Assembly (NCBI GenBank): GCA_021234155.1
Contig: JAJEKV010000167.1
Coordinates: 963,943-1,027,942 of the forward strand
Reading direction: 5' to 3'
Origin: Isoetes taiwanensis
Lineage: Eukaryota > Streptophyta > Lycopodiopsida > Isoetales > Isoetaceae
Length of the DNA stretch: 64,000 nt
In this document: positions 1 through 9,432 of the stretch, one piece after another
Position numbering within the stretch: position 1 is the stretch's first letter
Layout of the letters: each line of letters begins with the position of its first letter
The notes under the pieces: model-generated
The model's database searches: none
Told to the model about the DNA's origin: nothing
What the model saw: only the letters and a program-made list of their open reading frames with translations
Translations under genes and position numbers: made by a program

Positions 1-780
1 GCTACGAGCGCCTCTTGGGGTCCCATAGCGGGCTAGGCTCATAGCCGGTCACCGTGTGGGTCGGGTATGGGTCCGACACTTCCGGGTCAATGGTGTCGCC
101 TCGACTCTCAAGAGTTGCAAGTGTCGGCTTGGCTCTTGTTTTGGGGAGTTGGCCGGGTGCGGACGTGTGTCGCCGACGATCCTCTAGCTGCCCATGGAGC
201 CACCGCACCAGGGGGGGGAGATGCAACCCTTCCTACCTCATCGGACCCGGGAGATGCAACCCGGAGTAGTCTCGTTGGGTGATACCATGGGATTACGTCT
301 TCAGGAGTTCTGACCACGCCGTCGAGCCGATTTAGCCTATCCGCAAAGTATGCAATGTGGGGGCGGATGGAGTGGTCAACCCTAGCCATTGTCTATTGCC
401 AGCCCAAGTCATTGCCATAACTTCGATTCGTTTCTATCTGGAGGCCCCACCGTCGGTCGACTCCCCTTGAGTCCGAGCCCGGGTAGGAGCCTCTATTTGA
501 TGTATTTGATGCATTCATTGTATTGTTGTATTTGATGATAACGATTAGATGGATTATCACTACCCTCGAGGTAGTCTATTGTTGCTATGTTATTGCTAGT
601 GCTTATGTTTATATGTTGCTTCACGACATAGGGACCCCTAGAGGGGCGGGGACGGAATGACACCTCAGGTCCTCTACCGATAGTCCGGATCCCCACGCCG
701 AAGTCGACAGAGGGCCCATAATGACGGATGCCGCTTTGATGGGGAAGGTCCTTCGATGTATAATGGGCGGACCGTGATAT
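1..780 (+). repeat. LTR remnant of the chromovirus family
   Basis: The stretch aligns by eye to the distal part of the LTR at 36000-36660. Shared landmarks in the same order are a 'gcaaagt...gggcggatggagtgg' block near 342-377, an 'agcccgggtagga' block near 476 and a 'gaatgacacct' block near 656. It is in plus orientation and cut by the window edge on the left. It diverges far more from the 36-kb LTR than that LTR does from its partner at 48 kb, so it is an older or different subfamily copy. The right boundary is uncertain, somewhere between 730 and 830. No coding capacity. Confidence 0.65.
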
Positions 781-829
781 AGCGCCGGGATTAATCTGAG
801 CGTGATAGTGCTCGTTTTGGGCTTTGCAA

Positions 830-1645
830 GAGTAGAGGCATCCCACGTGGTGGCAAAAAGATAGCCCGCGATCCAATTGCCCATTCTGGCGATCGACCGC
901 GCGGCCACCATCCGTTGGTAATCCATAGACCACCTCCTAAACCATCCCTTACAATTGCTCGTGCCATACCCTCTTCACCGGGGCCCTCCGTTAACAACAC
1001 TTTGTGGGGGCAAGCGATGCTCATCCATCCCATCCACCTTATGGAAGCAAGTAAGATGCCTGCGCAAGATATGTATCGTCAGAAAGGCCGTAACCCCCGC
1101 CTCATACAACAAAATCGAGCACGGCATGATTGTCCTTCACTCCCAAGCTATATGTCAAGAAAGCTTTTCGCACCCTTTCCAACCTATCCCACGTATTTTT
1201 GCTAACCGCCGGGCCCCAAACCTCCACCCCATATATAGCAAAGACGCCACGACTAAAGCCCTAAACAAGTGTGCTCTCCTCGCCCATCCACAGATCTATC
1301 CGCAACACGCTGTTTTTGTAATCGCATATAAAGCCTTTTACCAGACTCGGCTCTCCTCTCCACACACTCATCCCACAGCATGTTAGTAGTGAAATCAATT
1401 CCCAGATACTTGAAGCTCCGCACCATCTCCACTTCCTGTCCCCTGTAATATAACTCCGGGATAGGGTGTTGCGAGGACAGGATCGCGAGAAGCTTAGTTT
1501 TGTGCAAGTTCACTGTCATTCCCGTTGCCCCACAGAACCCACTGAGGGCATCCAACTGCTGCTGCATACTGCTGGCCGTGTGGGCTAGCAAAGTTACATC
1601 ATCCGCATGATGCTTGTTTGCCTCTGTTATACCATATATAGCCAC
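830..1645 (-). pseudogene. LINE reverse-transcriptase fragment
   Basis: Minus-strand reading gives the RT palm in the 1253-1645 segment, with HADDVTLLA in place of the usual YADD core, then TVNLHKTK and FKYLGIDF, which are typical of LINE-type RT thumbs. In shifted frames, 1253 down to about 1100 reads YGVEVWGPAVS and LERVRKAFLTYSLGVK, the usual region after the RT. A stretch with RMGNWIAGYLFATTWD (about 830-926) is probably the C-terminal tail. The fingers part is missing and there are several frameshifts and stops. It is a 5'-truncated dead copy. The RT type differs from the LINE copies near 20-22 kb, which end in a zf-RVT domain. Confidence 0.7.
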
Positions 1646-2074
1646 AAATAGTAGTTTTTTTTGAGGAATGCTTTTGCTAAAGAGGTCAGGAGGAGATGAT
1701 TAAAATCCTTCAAAATATCATTTATTGAAAAAGAAGCATCTTATCAATGAGTATGAGCTTCACATTTTGTCCCCATATTTTATGCATGGGTGCAAGCTAG
1801 AGGATGTTTTTGACCAATTTTCATATGTATATGGATGGAAGGGGAGTTATATGGAGTCTTTTTTATATGTACTTGGGATAAATTTCATATGGGGGTATAT
1901 ATGGAATGTATGTTTTTCGTATATGAGGGTGTTTTCTTGCTACCCTACGTATCCCGAGGTATGAGAATGCTAAAAATAAGATTGGAGCCTCTCAAAGCAA
2001 CATGAAGGTATTTCAGAGTTACTATTATGAGCAATGGATGGCCTCATATCAAGAAGCGGCCATCATTTATTTCA
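1646..2074. other. AT-rich non-coding stretch
   Basis: I see no conserved coding signal. A 79-codon ORF at 1725-1964 is rich in Tyr, Phe and Trp, has no recognisable motif and is best treated as chance. Confidence 0.4.
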
Positions 2075-2160
2075 TTTTTTTTTTTTTTTTTTTTTGAAAG
2101 CAAGAAACAGTTTTATCATTAATTATAAAATCTCAAGTACATAGCATAGATGTGTTTGAT
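2075..2160 (-). repeat. Minus-strand poly-A end of a LINE-like retroposon
   Basis: A run of 21 T (2075-2095) on the plus strand is a poly-A tail on the minus strand. Just before it, reading minus, is TGATAAAACTG then TTGCTTTC, which resembles the end of the LINE at 20.46 kb (GAATAAAGCTTG then GTCCTTC). This suggests a related non-LTR 3' end. I could not find a target-site duplication. Confidence 0.4.
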
Positions 2161-2451
2161 AGGGAAACACATAATCAGCAAAATCAGCATGGATAATCAG
2201 CTTAGGGACTCATATTATAAGAACTATGAGCCCTGTAACATATGCAATGAAGTAATAAAGTTTTGATAGTCTGAGATAGTCAAAATGATCGGAGATGCAA
2301 ATGATCAGTCGAAGAAGAGCCGTTTATGCTGAGATCGAAAATTTCTTGAGCAATGAACACCTGCGAAACAGATAATCTTTCCCAAAAATAACTTAGATCA
2401 GAGTTAGAACAGAGCAGGATCATGCTTAGGAGAGGATAATGAGGATTGTGA

Positions 2452-2832
2452 TTATGGGTCGGCAAAGAAAATAGAGTTGAAATAGGCATTAAAGGAATCA
2501 GTGGAACCAAAGAAGTAATGGTCAGGGCCCCAATTGTTGGTATAAAAGAGCCAGAATTTATCTTTGTCCTCCAAGAGTAACAGCAGAGATCCATAAAGAT
2601 CAGCCAGCATTCTGTGACTGTAGTACAGAGTTCTATATCTGGTGAACTGCCTTTCCGACAAAATGAAGCTGTGATTTGATAGAAAAACCCAAAGACAATG
2701 GATCTGAACCACTTCTCTGCAGAATGTTGAAGCCCACTGGTCCTCATTTTCTTTCAGATACCTCATGTGACCTGTCCTCCATCTACTATTGTTGCAACTA
2801 GTAGTAAGCAGTGTAGAGCTGCAAGTGGGCAT
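2452..2832 (-). CDS. Unrecognised ORF upstream of the poly-A end
   Basis: An ATG-initiated ORF of 126 codons is rich in aromatic residues and Ser. It includes the stretch YFFGSTDSFNAYFNSIFF and has no family motif I know. A partly overlapping minus ORF of 155 codons (2280-2747) in another frame is equally unassignable. The only context is the minus-strand poly-A end about 350 bases downstream, so this could be the body of a retroposed copy. It may equally be chance. Confidence 0.2.
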   Translation of the reverse strand: MPTCSSTLLTTSCNNSRWRTGHMRYLKENEDQWASTFCREVVQIHCLWVFLSNHSFILSERQFTRYRTLYYSHRMLADLYGSLLLLLEDKDKFWLFYTNNWGPDHYFFGSTDSFNAYFNSIFFADP

Positions 2833-2932
2833 GATAGCTCTTCTCAGCTAGAGCCTCTTGCAAACGTCTTCAAATCTAATTAACATAAACTTACTGATAT
2901 GGCAATTGCAGGATGTTTTTATGCCTCTACTA

Positions 2933-3040
2933 TCTATATATATAATACTAAAACCGAAATAAGGTGATAGTTTGTGCGCGATCTTGGTCGTTGATATTTG
3001 TTGATTTATTTTAATCCCTTGATTTAACGGTTTGTTTCGC
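2933..3040 (+). mobile_element. Possible Helitron 5' terminus
   Basis: The sequence TCTATATATATAATACTAAA begins at 2933 directly after an A. Plant Helitrons typically start with TC in this A/T context and carry similar TATATA-rich, CTAAAA-type 5' ends. I did not find a convincing 3' end (short hairpin followed by CTRR and T) downstream, so the length is unknown and the call rests on the terminus alone. Confidence 0.35.
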
Positions 3041-3850
3041 TCGTAGTCTAAAATAGGATGCCATTGAAAAATTCAAATACAACACAGTGTCTCCAACCAT
3101 AATAGGGACATATCCTTTTTCTAGAATTCTGGCATCATCACAATCAGAAATGAATGACGAGCTTAGATGTCTCAACTTTGATTAACTTGATAAATGAAGG
3201 CATTACATTACTATCATCAATCGGGTCAAGAATATCAAGCAAGTTGCAAAACAAAGAGACAAATATGATCAAGTCCTGAGAAGGTAAAACCTAAAACAAA
3301 AGTTACAATCTAATAAAAAGGAAAAAAAGCTAATGAATAATCAACAAAACGAAACGAAAATAAACTTGATAGAAATAAACTTGACAAACTTGTCATTTCC
3401 GCACTACTCCACACCAGCACCAACAGGAGAGGTACAAAACCGATAGCCTTGCTAACTTTTAGCAATATTACTTTTCTGTCTTATCAAATTCAAAACTTGT
3501 CTTCACAGCATTGTAGATTAGGATAAGATTGTTCCAAAGAGACCAAATTCATTTAAATCGGAGTTGGAATTCACAAGTTATGCTCTTTTGAGTTATTATT
3601 CAAAACTTACTTCTTAAAGGTACTATAGCTTGAAAAATTCAGGTACAATTCAGATGATCTTACTTCAAACAGGAAGCATCTCGCTCCATTTTCAATTTTA
3701 CACCGTTAGATCAAATGGACGTTGTTGCCATTGTAGCCAATAACTACCTTTTTGGGCATTTTGGTAATTTTAGCAAGGTGTAGGGGCATTCTGGCTTTTT
3801 TCCTATGATCTATTTGCTGCTAGAGTACGTTTGATGAACTTGGTTGTGTC
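3041..3850. other. Non-coding stretch, possible Helitron interior
   Basis: AT-rich, with no coding motif. Phrases near 3700-3790, such as a 'ccgttagatcaaatgg' block and 'gggcattttggtaat', have the look of non-autonomous plant transposon filler. I can assign nothing further. Confidence 0.3.
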
Positions 3851-3922
3851 GGATCTATGGCGTAATGGTAGCGTGTCTGACTCTAGATCAGAAGGTTGTG
3901 TGTTTGATTTACGTTGAGTTCA
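3851..3922 (+). tRNA. Decayed tRNA-Trp with CUA anticodon
   Basis: The 72-base stretch aligns without gaps to the plant nuclear tRNA-Trp(CCA) consensus as I recall it. The anticodon loop is CTCTAGA (3881-3887), so the anticodon at 3883-3885 is CTA and would read UAG. Every difference I can count from the consensus is a C-to-T or G-to-A transition, including in the anticodon. That pattern fits decay by deamination of methylated cytosines. The B box is damaged (TGTTTGATTT where GGTTCGAnTCC is expected), and the acceptor stem has at least one mismatch and extra G-U pairs. It is most likely a pseudogene. No CCA is encoded, as expected for a nuclear gene. Confidence 0.8.
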
Positions 3923-4136
3923 ATTTTGTGCGCCAATATGAGAAGCACTTTCGTAATTTTTGGTGTTACACTCAGATGATTCAAGCAAGTAGAACACTCA
4001 TGTTACATTCCAAATGCTCTCGATCTCTAGCACAGTGAGTGTGACACTCCAAATGTTCTTTAACTCCAATTCAGCAACGCCTTTTTATTTGTATACAGAA
4101 CCTAGTATTAGAGGGCTTTAATCAAAATTCTATTAT

Positions 4137-4209
4137 GGGGTTGTAGCTCAGATGGTAGAGCGCTTTCTTTGCATGCGAGAGGCATTGGGATCGATACCTA
4201 ACTTCTCCA
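4137..4209 (+). tRNA. Decayed tRNA-Ala(UGC)
   Basis: The 73-base stretch matches plant nuclear tRNA-Ala(TGC). The A box is preserved (TTGTAGCTCAGATGG, 4140-4154) and the anticodon loop TTTGCAT (4168-4174) gives anticodon TGC at 4170-4172. The B box is altered (GGGATCGATACC), and the anticodon stem CTTTC/GCGAG has one mismatch and one G-T pair. The T stem and acceptor stem no longer pair properly. It is probably non-functional. It lies 214 bases after the tRNA-Trp relic on the same strand. Confidence 0.75.
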
Positions 4210-4397
4210 TTGTTTTTGTGCATCATTGTTAAATAAATGTTCCTAATTCTGAGAAATTATCGACTTCTCATATAGAAATAAACATGTACTTAAAATTACA
4301 ATTGATTTGGCTTGTATTTGCCATATCACATATATCACATGGTCTCACTAACGTTTGGATGTAACAATAAGTACTTGCATGCCAAAGCTGATACTCC

Positions 4398-5700
4398 GAA
4401 GACTACCCCTGAAATCAGTGCTCTGGTTATTGCTGCTCTCAAAGACCTGCAAGATCATGGTAATTGGGATGCAGACCTTGAGCTACTTAGAACAGCAGGT
4501 GACTCTAAATCTGCTAAGTATTAAGAGAAATGACTGGTATCACTTAAATGCCACAATGTTAGTTTTTTGCTTGTAGAATTGCAACTTAGATTTTAACACC
4601 ATAAGTTAATTACAATAAGTTTTATTGCTAGGTAATTATTGCTTTAGAATGGTATCGATGCAATCAATAAACGGATCAGGCTTTGCGCTACAGCATCTCC
4701 CGATCATTCACATTACACAATTAGTTTATAACTTGCAGGTCGGCTTTGCTTGAAGAAGTTGGAATGGATAAACCGGTACCATTTCCAACAGACAAGTGTG
4801 CAGTGAGCCACATCTGCGATATTCTCCGACTTTAGCAGAAACTTCTCTATGATCTCAGGCGGTAAGAACTCTATGATCTGCAGCTTTTCATAAGAACTTA
4901 TACGTTTGTTTTCCTAGATAAACACCAGGCCTTTTTTTCCTTGGTTCTAAAAATAGAAATTGCAAAAATAGCATCAACTTGGAACTTTTACTAGGAAGTT
5001 TGTGCAATCTTATGAATCTCACTCTCAATTTCTGCTCTGTTTTGAGCAAGTACAGGAACAACAAATATCTATCCTTCAAGTACCATACCTTCATGCTTTT
5101 AAAAAGGTTCTCTGCAGTGGGCCAATGACGCTTCATATTACAAATTCCTTCACTTACAGATTCATATAAGTAGCGCCATATAAGTTGGTGGGTCGACCCA
5201 ACTATGGTTTGCCCATGGGTGACTCCTTTGGGACCGATGCGTATTTTCACTGCATGTGGGTTCGATGGTGATAATAAGCAGCGCCAAAGAAATCCAGAAG
5301 CATAATTGCTTGCCTTTGTGCACATGCATAAAAACCAAAGCTAAGACGAGTTCTTTGTTTTATTTTGTTGCCCTTGATGATACATATGCCTATGGCTGCT
5401 GAGAGCTTTTCCTTTCTTTGGATCTATTTTGCGAGGTGCCCCTATCATATATGAAGTATTCCACCTGCGTACAAGAAACTTTTTGCATATGTCTTTGAAA
5501 TTTTTCAAAAATCTCGATTCCAACCACATATTGTACTAAAGTCGCCCAAAACCCCCTCTAGGTATGAGTATATGTACAGACTACAGTTCGTACACTAAAA
5601 CTATGTGACCCTCCCTTGGAATTCGTATTTCGTGTTTTGCTCCTGGTTGTTGTCCTAGCATTGATGAGAAAGCTGCTAGAGCAATTGAAAGTCAGATGGA
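4398..5700 (+). pseudogene. Exon-like pieces of an unrecognised conserved gene
   Basis: Three plus-strand pieces read like exons. About 4385-4520 encodes PKTTPEISALVIAALKDLQD and WDADLELLRTAG, with a GT donor after the AGCAG near 4498. About 4739-4861 starts after an AG acceptor ('cttgcag') and encodes LLEEVGMDKPVPFPTDKC, but has an in-frame TAG at 4833-4835 before a GTAAGA donor. About 5658-5700 encodes IDEKAARAIESQME between an AG and a GT. The amino-acid style is that of a conserved housekeeping protein, but I cannot name it. The stop and missing parts suggest a decayed copy. Confidence 0.3.
4900..5650. other. Intervening non-coding sequence
   Basis: Two minus-strand ORFs of 145 and 62 codons fall here (4888-5529). 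Neither shows a recognisable motif and both lie between the exon-like pieces of the opposite strand. I treat the stretch as intron-like or decayed. Confidence 0.25.
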
Positions 5701-5739
5701 GGTATTACTTATTATTTTAACTGAGCTTGACCCATGTAA

Positions 5740-6790
5740 TAGAAATAAGGAATAGAATAGAATAGAATATGATTTTATCGTCCACGGAGACCAACTGGCC
5801 TATGGGACCCAAGTACAAAGAGAGAGCAAAGCAGCGATTATTACCGTGATTAAAACCCTCACCAAGGGTTTTCGGGAAAACCTTAGTAGCAATAAGGATG
5901 CTAACATACCGCACGCTTATATACATAATCACAAGTACAAATTTGAGGTTAATGCCGGACGGGGGCATAATCGAAGTCCACAGATCCATTACCTCCCTGA
6001 GGTAACGATCCCAACAAGCCTACTGAGGCCATGCTCGCGAGCTCATGCAAGGCCCGATGGGGCACAACTAACCGATCATACCGAGCCCGGATATGCTCAG
6101 ATACACGGACAGGCCCGGAGGGCGGACTTTCATCCTCAATGGCGCCGCTGACAAAGACGACAGACTCGCCCTCACGCTGCTCCCCGAATCCATCTCCCCG
6201 TCTCAATGCGGAGGTGGTGTGCACTGCGCGAATGGAAGCAATCACCCCGCGCTTTTCATGGGTAGATGGGCGCTGTGTAGTGGTGTGGGCCCCTCGTGAG
6301 CATGGCATTAACCTGCTGTTGATAATTTGCCACCTTGACATGTGACGGGGCCTCTCTGATCCCAAAGCTTGGCCATGAAGCAAGCATCCAAGCTTCGCTT
6401 CAAGGCAGCCGCGTTCCTTTGTATGCACCGGTCCACATCTGTGTGCCTCGCACATTCCATAGCGAGAACCACCGGGCTTGCTTATCTTTCCAGCAGCTTT
6501 GAGTCGCCATGGGCCCATCGCCATCGCCAAAGCAAGGTTGGGCAGCCGGGCTTCATCCATAGCCACCACCTTCCTGGAAGTAAATAATGTGACGTTCCAA
6601 ATAAGACCCTCCAGAATGGAAGGAAGCATGCCTCTTGGAGCAAGATCCGATATGGGACCATGGATTTCACTCCTAGTGCCCCGCCAAGAAAGCCTCTCAG
6701 TACCGCCTAGATCGCTCCAAGTGGTGAGGGATATCACCGGCCCCCACACTTATAGAGGAGGACGGTTCAACCAAGGCCCCAACAAGTGTG
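5740..6790 (-). repeat. GC-rich repeat-like block with a minus 266-codon ORF
   Basis: Composition is clearly higher in GC than both flanks. On the minus strand an open frame of 266 codons (6749-5949) begins at GTG, with the first ATG about 40 codons in. It is followed by a TATATAAG box (near 5922), a polyadenylation-like ATAAAATC and four near-perfect 5-base repeats (GAATA on plus) at 5750-5770. That order recalls the U3-R-U5 part of an LTR or the 3' end of a LINE. The protein has no motif I recognise. I do not claim it is a gene. Confidence 0.3.
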
Positions 6791-7524
6791 CCTGGTGACC
6801 CCATGCATACAAACTACGCCTTTGGATTGTTGTTTTGCATTGCATACGTGGCTTTCCAAACCGCAAAGGACCGTGAACCCGATGGATGCATCCCAGTGTG
6901 TGGTAGTAGAAAACTCAATGCCCAAAAGGAAATGACAAATTATATCAGGCTGGAGATGGTAAGTGGTCCGTTGTTATTGTGTTGTTTATTGCAGTGAGGC
7001 AAATGTGGACCTGGATATGTATACAAGAGTTCTTCATTCTTGCAAAGGCAGTTCTCTTATGCTGATGTGGTTAGCGTGAAGGGGGGGCATAATTTGATAA
7101 TTTGCATTTGCATAGCATGAACTTAAGATAGTTGCATCCAATGCAACAAGCATCAATAGGATGTTGAAGGAGTTTCTTGGGTCGAGTAAGGACAAGCCAA
7201 CTGGGATATGGTCATGTGCAAGATTCTAAAGGATTTCAAGTTAAATTGCTTGTGAGGTATGGTTCGCTACTGCCTAAAGAAGGTGGACAAGCAACATCAC
7301 TAGCAAGTTTTCCATAATGTGGTTGATGATGATTTTTTAACAGGTGGAAGGTCATATGCCATTTATGACGTGGGGTTTTTTGGACAATAAAAACCTTAGA
7401 CTTAGGGTGATTCACTTTAGAAACTATAATGGAAAGTTAAATCCTGGTTTCAAATAGCTTGTGACAAAAATAATGGGAGGGTTGAATTATCCGCCCCCCT
7501 GGGAGAATCCGGCCCCCCTCCCGT
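6791..7524. other. No recognisable gene
   Basis: Low-complexity, AT-rich sequence. A 69-codon ORF at 6788-6997 has no motif. I see nothing assignable. Confidence 0.3.
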
Positions 7525-7564
7525 GCTTTTGTAGATGCGGATCTAATTCTGCATCCGCAAAAGC
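7525..7564. repeat. Short hairpin
   Basis: Arms 7525-7538 and 7551-7564 are reverse complements with two mismatches around a 12-base loop (GCTTTTG...GATGC / GCATC...CAAAAGC). A C-rich stretch precedes it. It may be a remnant of a small DNA transposon. Confidence 0.4.
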
Positions 7565-8093
7565 TCCACCGCCCAACTGGACATTCCTTTTCTGAAGTAA
7601 CAGACAGTCAGAGACAGAATTCCAGTCCAACTCTCTTTCTCCATAGATCAGAACCTTATTCTTCCCTCTAAGGCCGCAAAGATAACATTAAATATCGTGG
7701 ATCAGCCTATCAAAAACACTGAGGTACCGATTCATTCGGGGCAAAGGGCCTGTAATTCGCTTTTTTTGGGGAACTAAACTAGCCAAAAGAATTAGGACTA
7801 GGCATTTCTCTCTCTCTCCAAACGACTTTGCTTACATTCAGAAGCAGGTGCATGTGCATGTGGCATGGAGGTTAGCCAAGAACCCGCATATTGCATCAGC
7901 AAAGGATGTGGTAACAACTATATACAGAACTAGAAAGGGTGTGAAGCCAGTTTATAAGATGTTATGTAGAATGGTTGACCCCATGCCATTGTACTACGTC
8001 AAGGCAAGAAGAACAGGATTCTACAGGTTTTGTGGACCCATTTTCCATTCTTGACAAGAATGATTAGAGTATCAGGCAAGAACGCAGACCCAC
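7565..8093. other. No recognisable gene
   Basis: A 68-codon ORF at 7848-8054 has no recognisable motif and its end overlaps the start of the neighbouring repeat family. I assign nothing. Confidence 0.3.
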
Positions 8094-8423
8094 TTGCCTT
8101 GACGTTATGTAGAATGGCATGGGGGAAGCCATTCTTGCTGCCCCCATGACCTGCAAAATCAGGGAACGCCATGTAGGCACGATCTGATTCTGCAGGTCAT
8201 GGGGGCAGCAAGAATGGCTGACCCCATGCCATTGCTACGTCAAGGCAATCCTTAATCTGATTCTACAGGTTTTGTGAGGCCATTTGTCATTCTGAGCAAG
8301 AATCTGATTCTGTAGGTCATGGGGGCAACAAGAATGGCTACCCATGCCATTCTACTACGGCAAGGCAATCCTTAACCTGATTCTGCAGGTTTTGTGAGGC
8401 CATTTGTCATTCTGAGCAAGAAT
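8094..8423. repeat. Inverted repeat fused to a tandem duplication
   Basis: The left arm at 8094-8162 is the near-perfect reverse complement of 8184-8247 across a loop of about 21 bases, so the RNA or single strand would fold into a stem of more than 60 bp. The right arm is also the first part of a unit of about 118 bp (8184-8302) that is repeated directly at 8303-8422 with a few substitutions. A third, partial copy of the end of the unit ('gattctacaggttttgtg') lies at about 8018. No coding frame is preserved. Confidence 0.85.
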
Positions 8424-9128
8424 GGTTCAAAGATCTTGCAGGAACGCACTCCTACAGTAAGAGAAGGAGAAGGAGGAGAAGGAGGAGATATTGGAATGAG
8501 ATGAATACACAAAGCGAACTTGAACACTCATTTGGATGGAGACCCTGCAAACATCTTCAAACTTATGTGAAGCATTCTTGAGAATGCAAAATACATTACA
8601 CGATTGATGTTGCTTAATGTTTGTGATTGATGCTATTTGATGTTTGTCGAGATAATTTTCCAATTCCTAGCGGGGAGGGAAGTGCCCCTCCATCTTCTAG
8701 TTGCGGGAAATAGCAACCACAAACCAAATGTAAATGTGAAAGAGATAGCCAAGGTCCAGCCTCTTACTCGTCCTATTCATCCTCGGTATTGAGCATGCTT
8801 GCATTGCTTGTCCAATTCTTGTTGCAGTATATTCAGACCGTGTGCTTAATGAGAACCCGTATCTTGGACTTCATATAACTCCAGAACGATAAGTGTGCAT
8901 TTTGCAGCCTCAATATCAATGGGCTTTGTCGAAGGCTTTCCGCTTTTTGTCTCAACTTAGCGAGACACTTGGAAACATATAACTATGTTGATTTGGTAGG
9001 GGAGTGTAAATTAGCTTCCATCTGCATCAATGAGCAACAGTAGTGTGTCATCGATCACTCTACGCGCTAAGTGTAGTGTGTATTGGCTGCTTTGAATGTG
9101 CTACAATGCCTAGCATCATGCGGGAGAC
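8424..9128. other. Non-coding stretch with a purine-rich patch
   Basis: A GA-rich patch (about 8459-8490, GAAGGA/GGAGAA units) is the only feature. No protein motif on either strand, and in particular no DYW or E-domain residue belonging to the truncated PPR gene next to it. Confidence 0.35.
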
Positions 9129-9372
9129 TTTTACTTTGCGGCCCCCCCCCCTGTCCCGGTGAACACTACGGCATGCAGCAGGTGAATACTACAGAACAGG
9201 CGGAAGAAGACAAAAAAAAACTGTTCTTGATTCTACAACAAAACCACCAACAAAGCAATCAACCATGTCGCGACAAAGAATTCATGGTGCAAAGGATTCA
9301 TGTCGCGACAAAAAGACTTGCTGCAGGCCGTCACCTTCACCGGGACAGGGGGGGGGGGGCCGCAAAGTAAAA
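9129..9372. mobile_element. MITE with about 35-bp terminal inverted repeats
   Basis: The left end 9129-9163 (TTTTACTTTGCGG, a run of C, then TGTCCCGGTGAA) is the reverse complement of the right end 9336-9372, apart from the length of the C/G run. The 244-bp interior has no coding capacity. It holds two copies of the perfect palindrome TGTCGCGACA (9266-9275 and 9301-9310). The flanks do not give a clear TSD, so I cannot assign a superfamily. It sits about 60 bases beyond the stop codon of the truncated PPR gene. The C/G homopolymers may be mis-sized. Confidence 0.85.
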
Positions 9373-9432
9373 ACTAGCCCATCATGCTGCTGTAATTTCT
9401 AACTACATGCAGGTAAATACAAAGGATCTACC

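Noticed and set aside
3851-3922. Functional amber suppressor tRNA
   Set aside because: The B box and stems are degraded in the same transition-only way, so loss of function is the simpler reading.
6588-6600. TGTGACGTTCCAA, identical to the inner LTR start
   Set aside because: Nothing after it aligns to the LTR and no polypurine tract precedes it, so I treat it as coincidence.
5949-6749. Minus ORF of 266 codons as a protein gene
   Set aside because: No ATG at its start, no recognisable motif, odd composition and location in a repeat-like GC-rich block. Kept only as part of that block.
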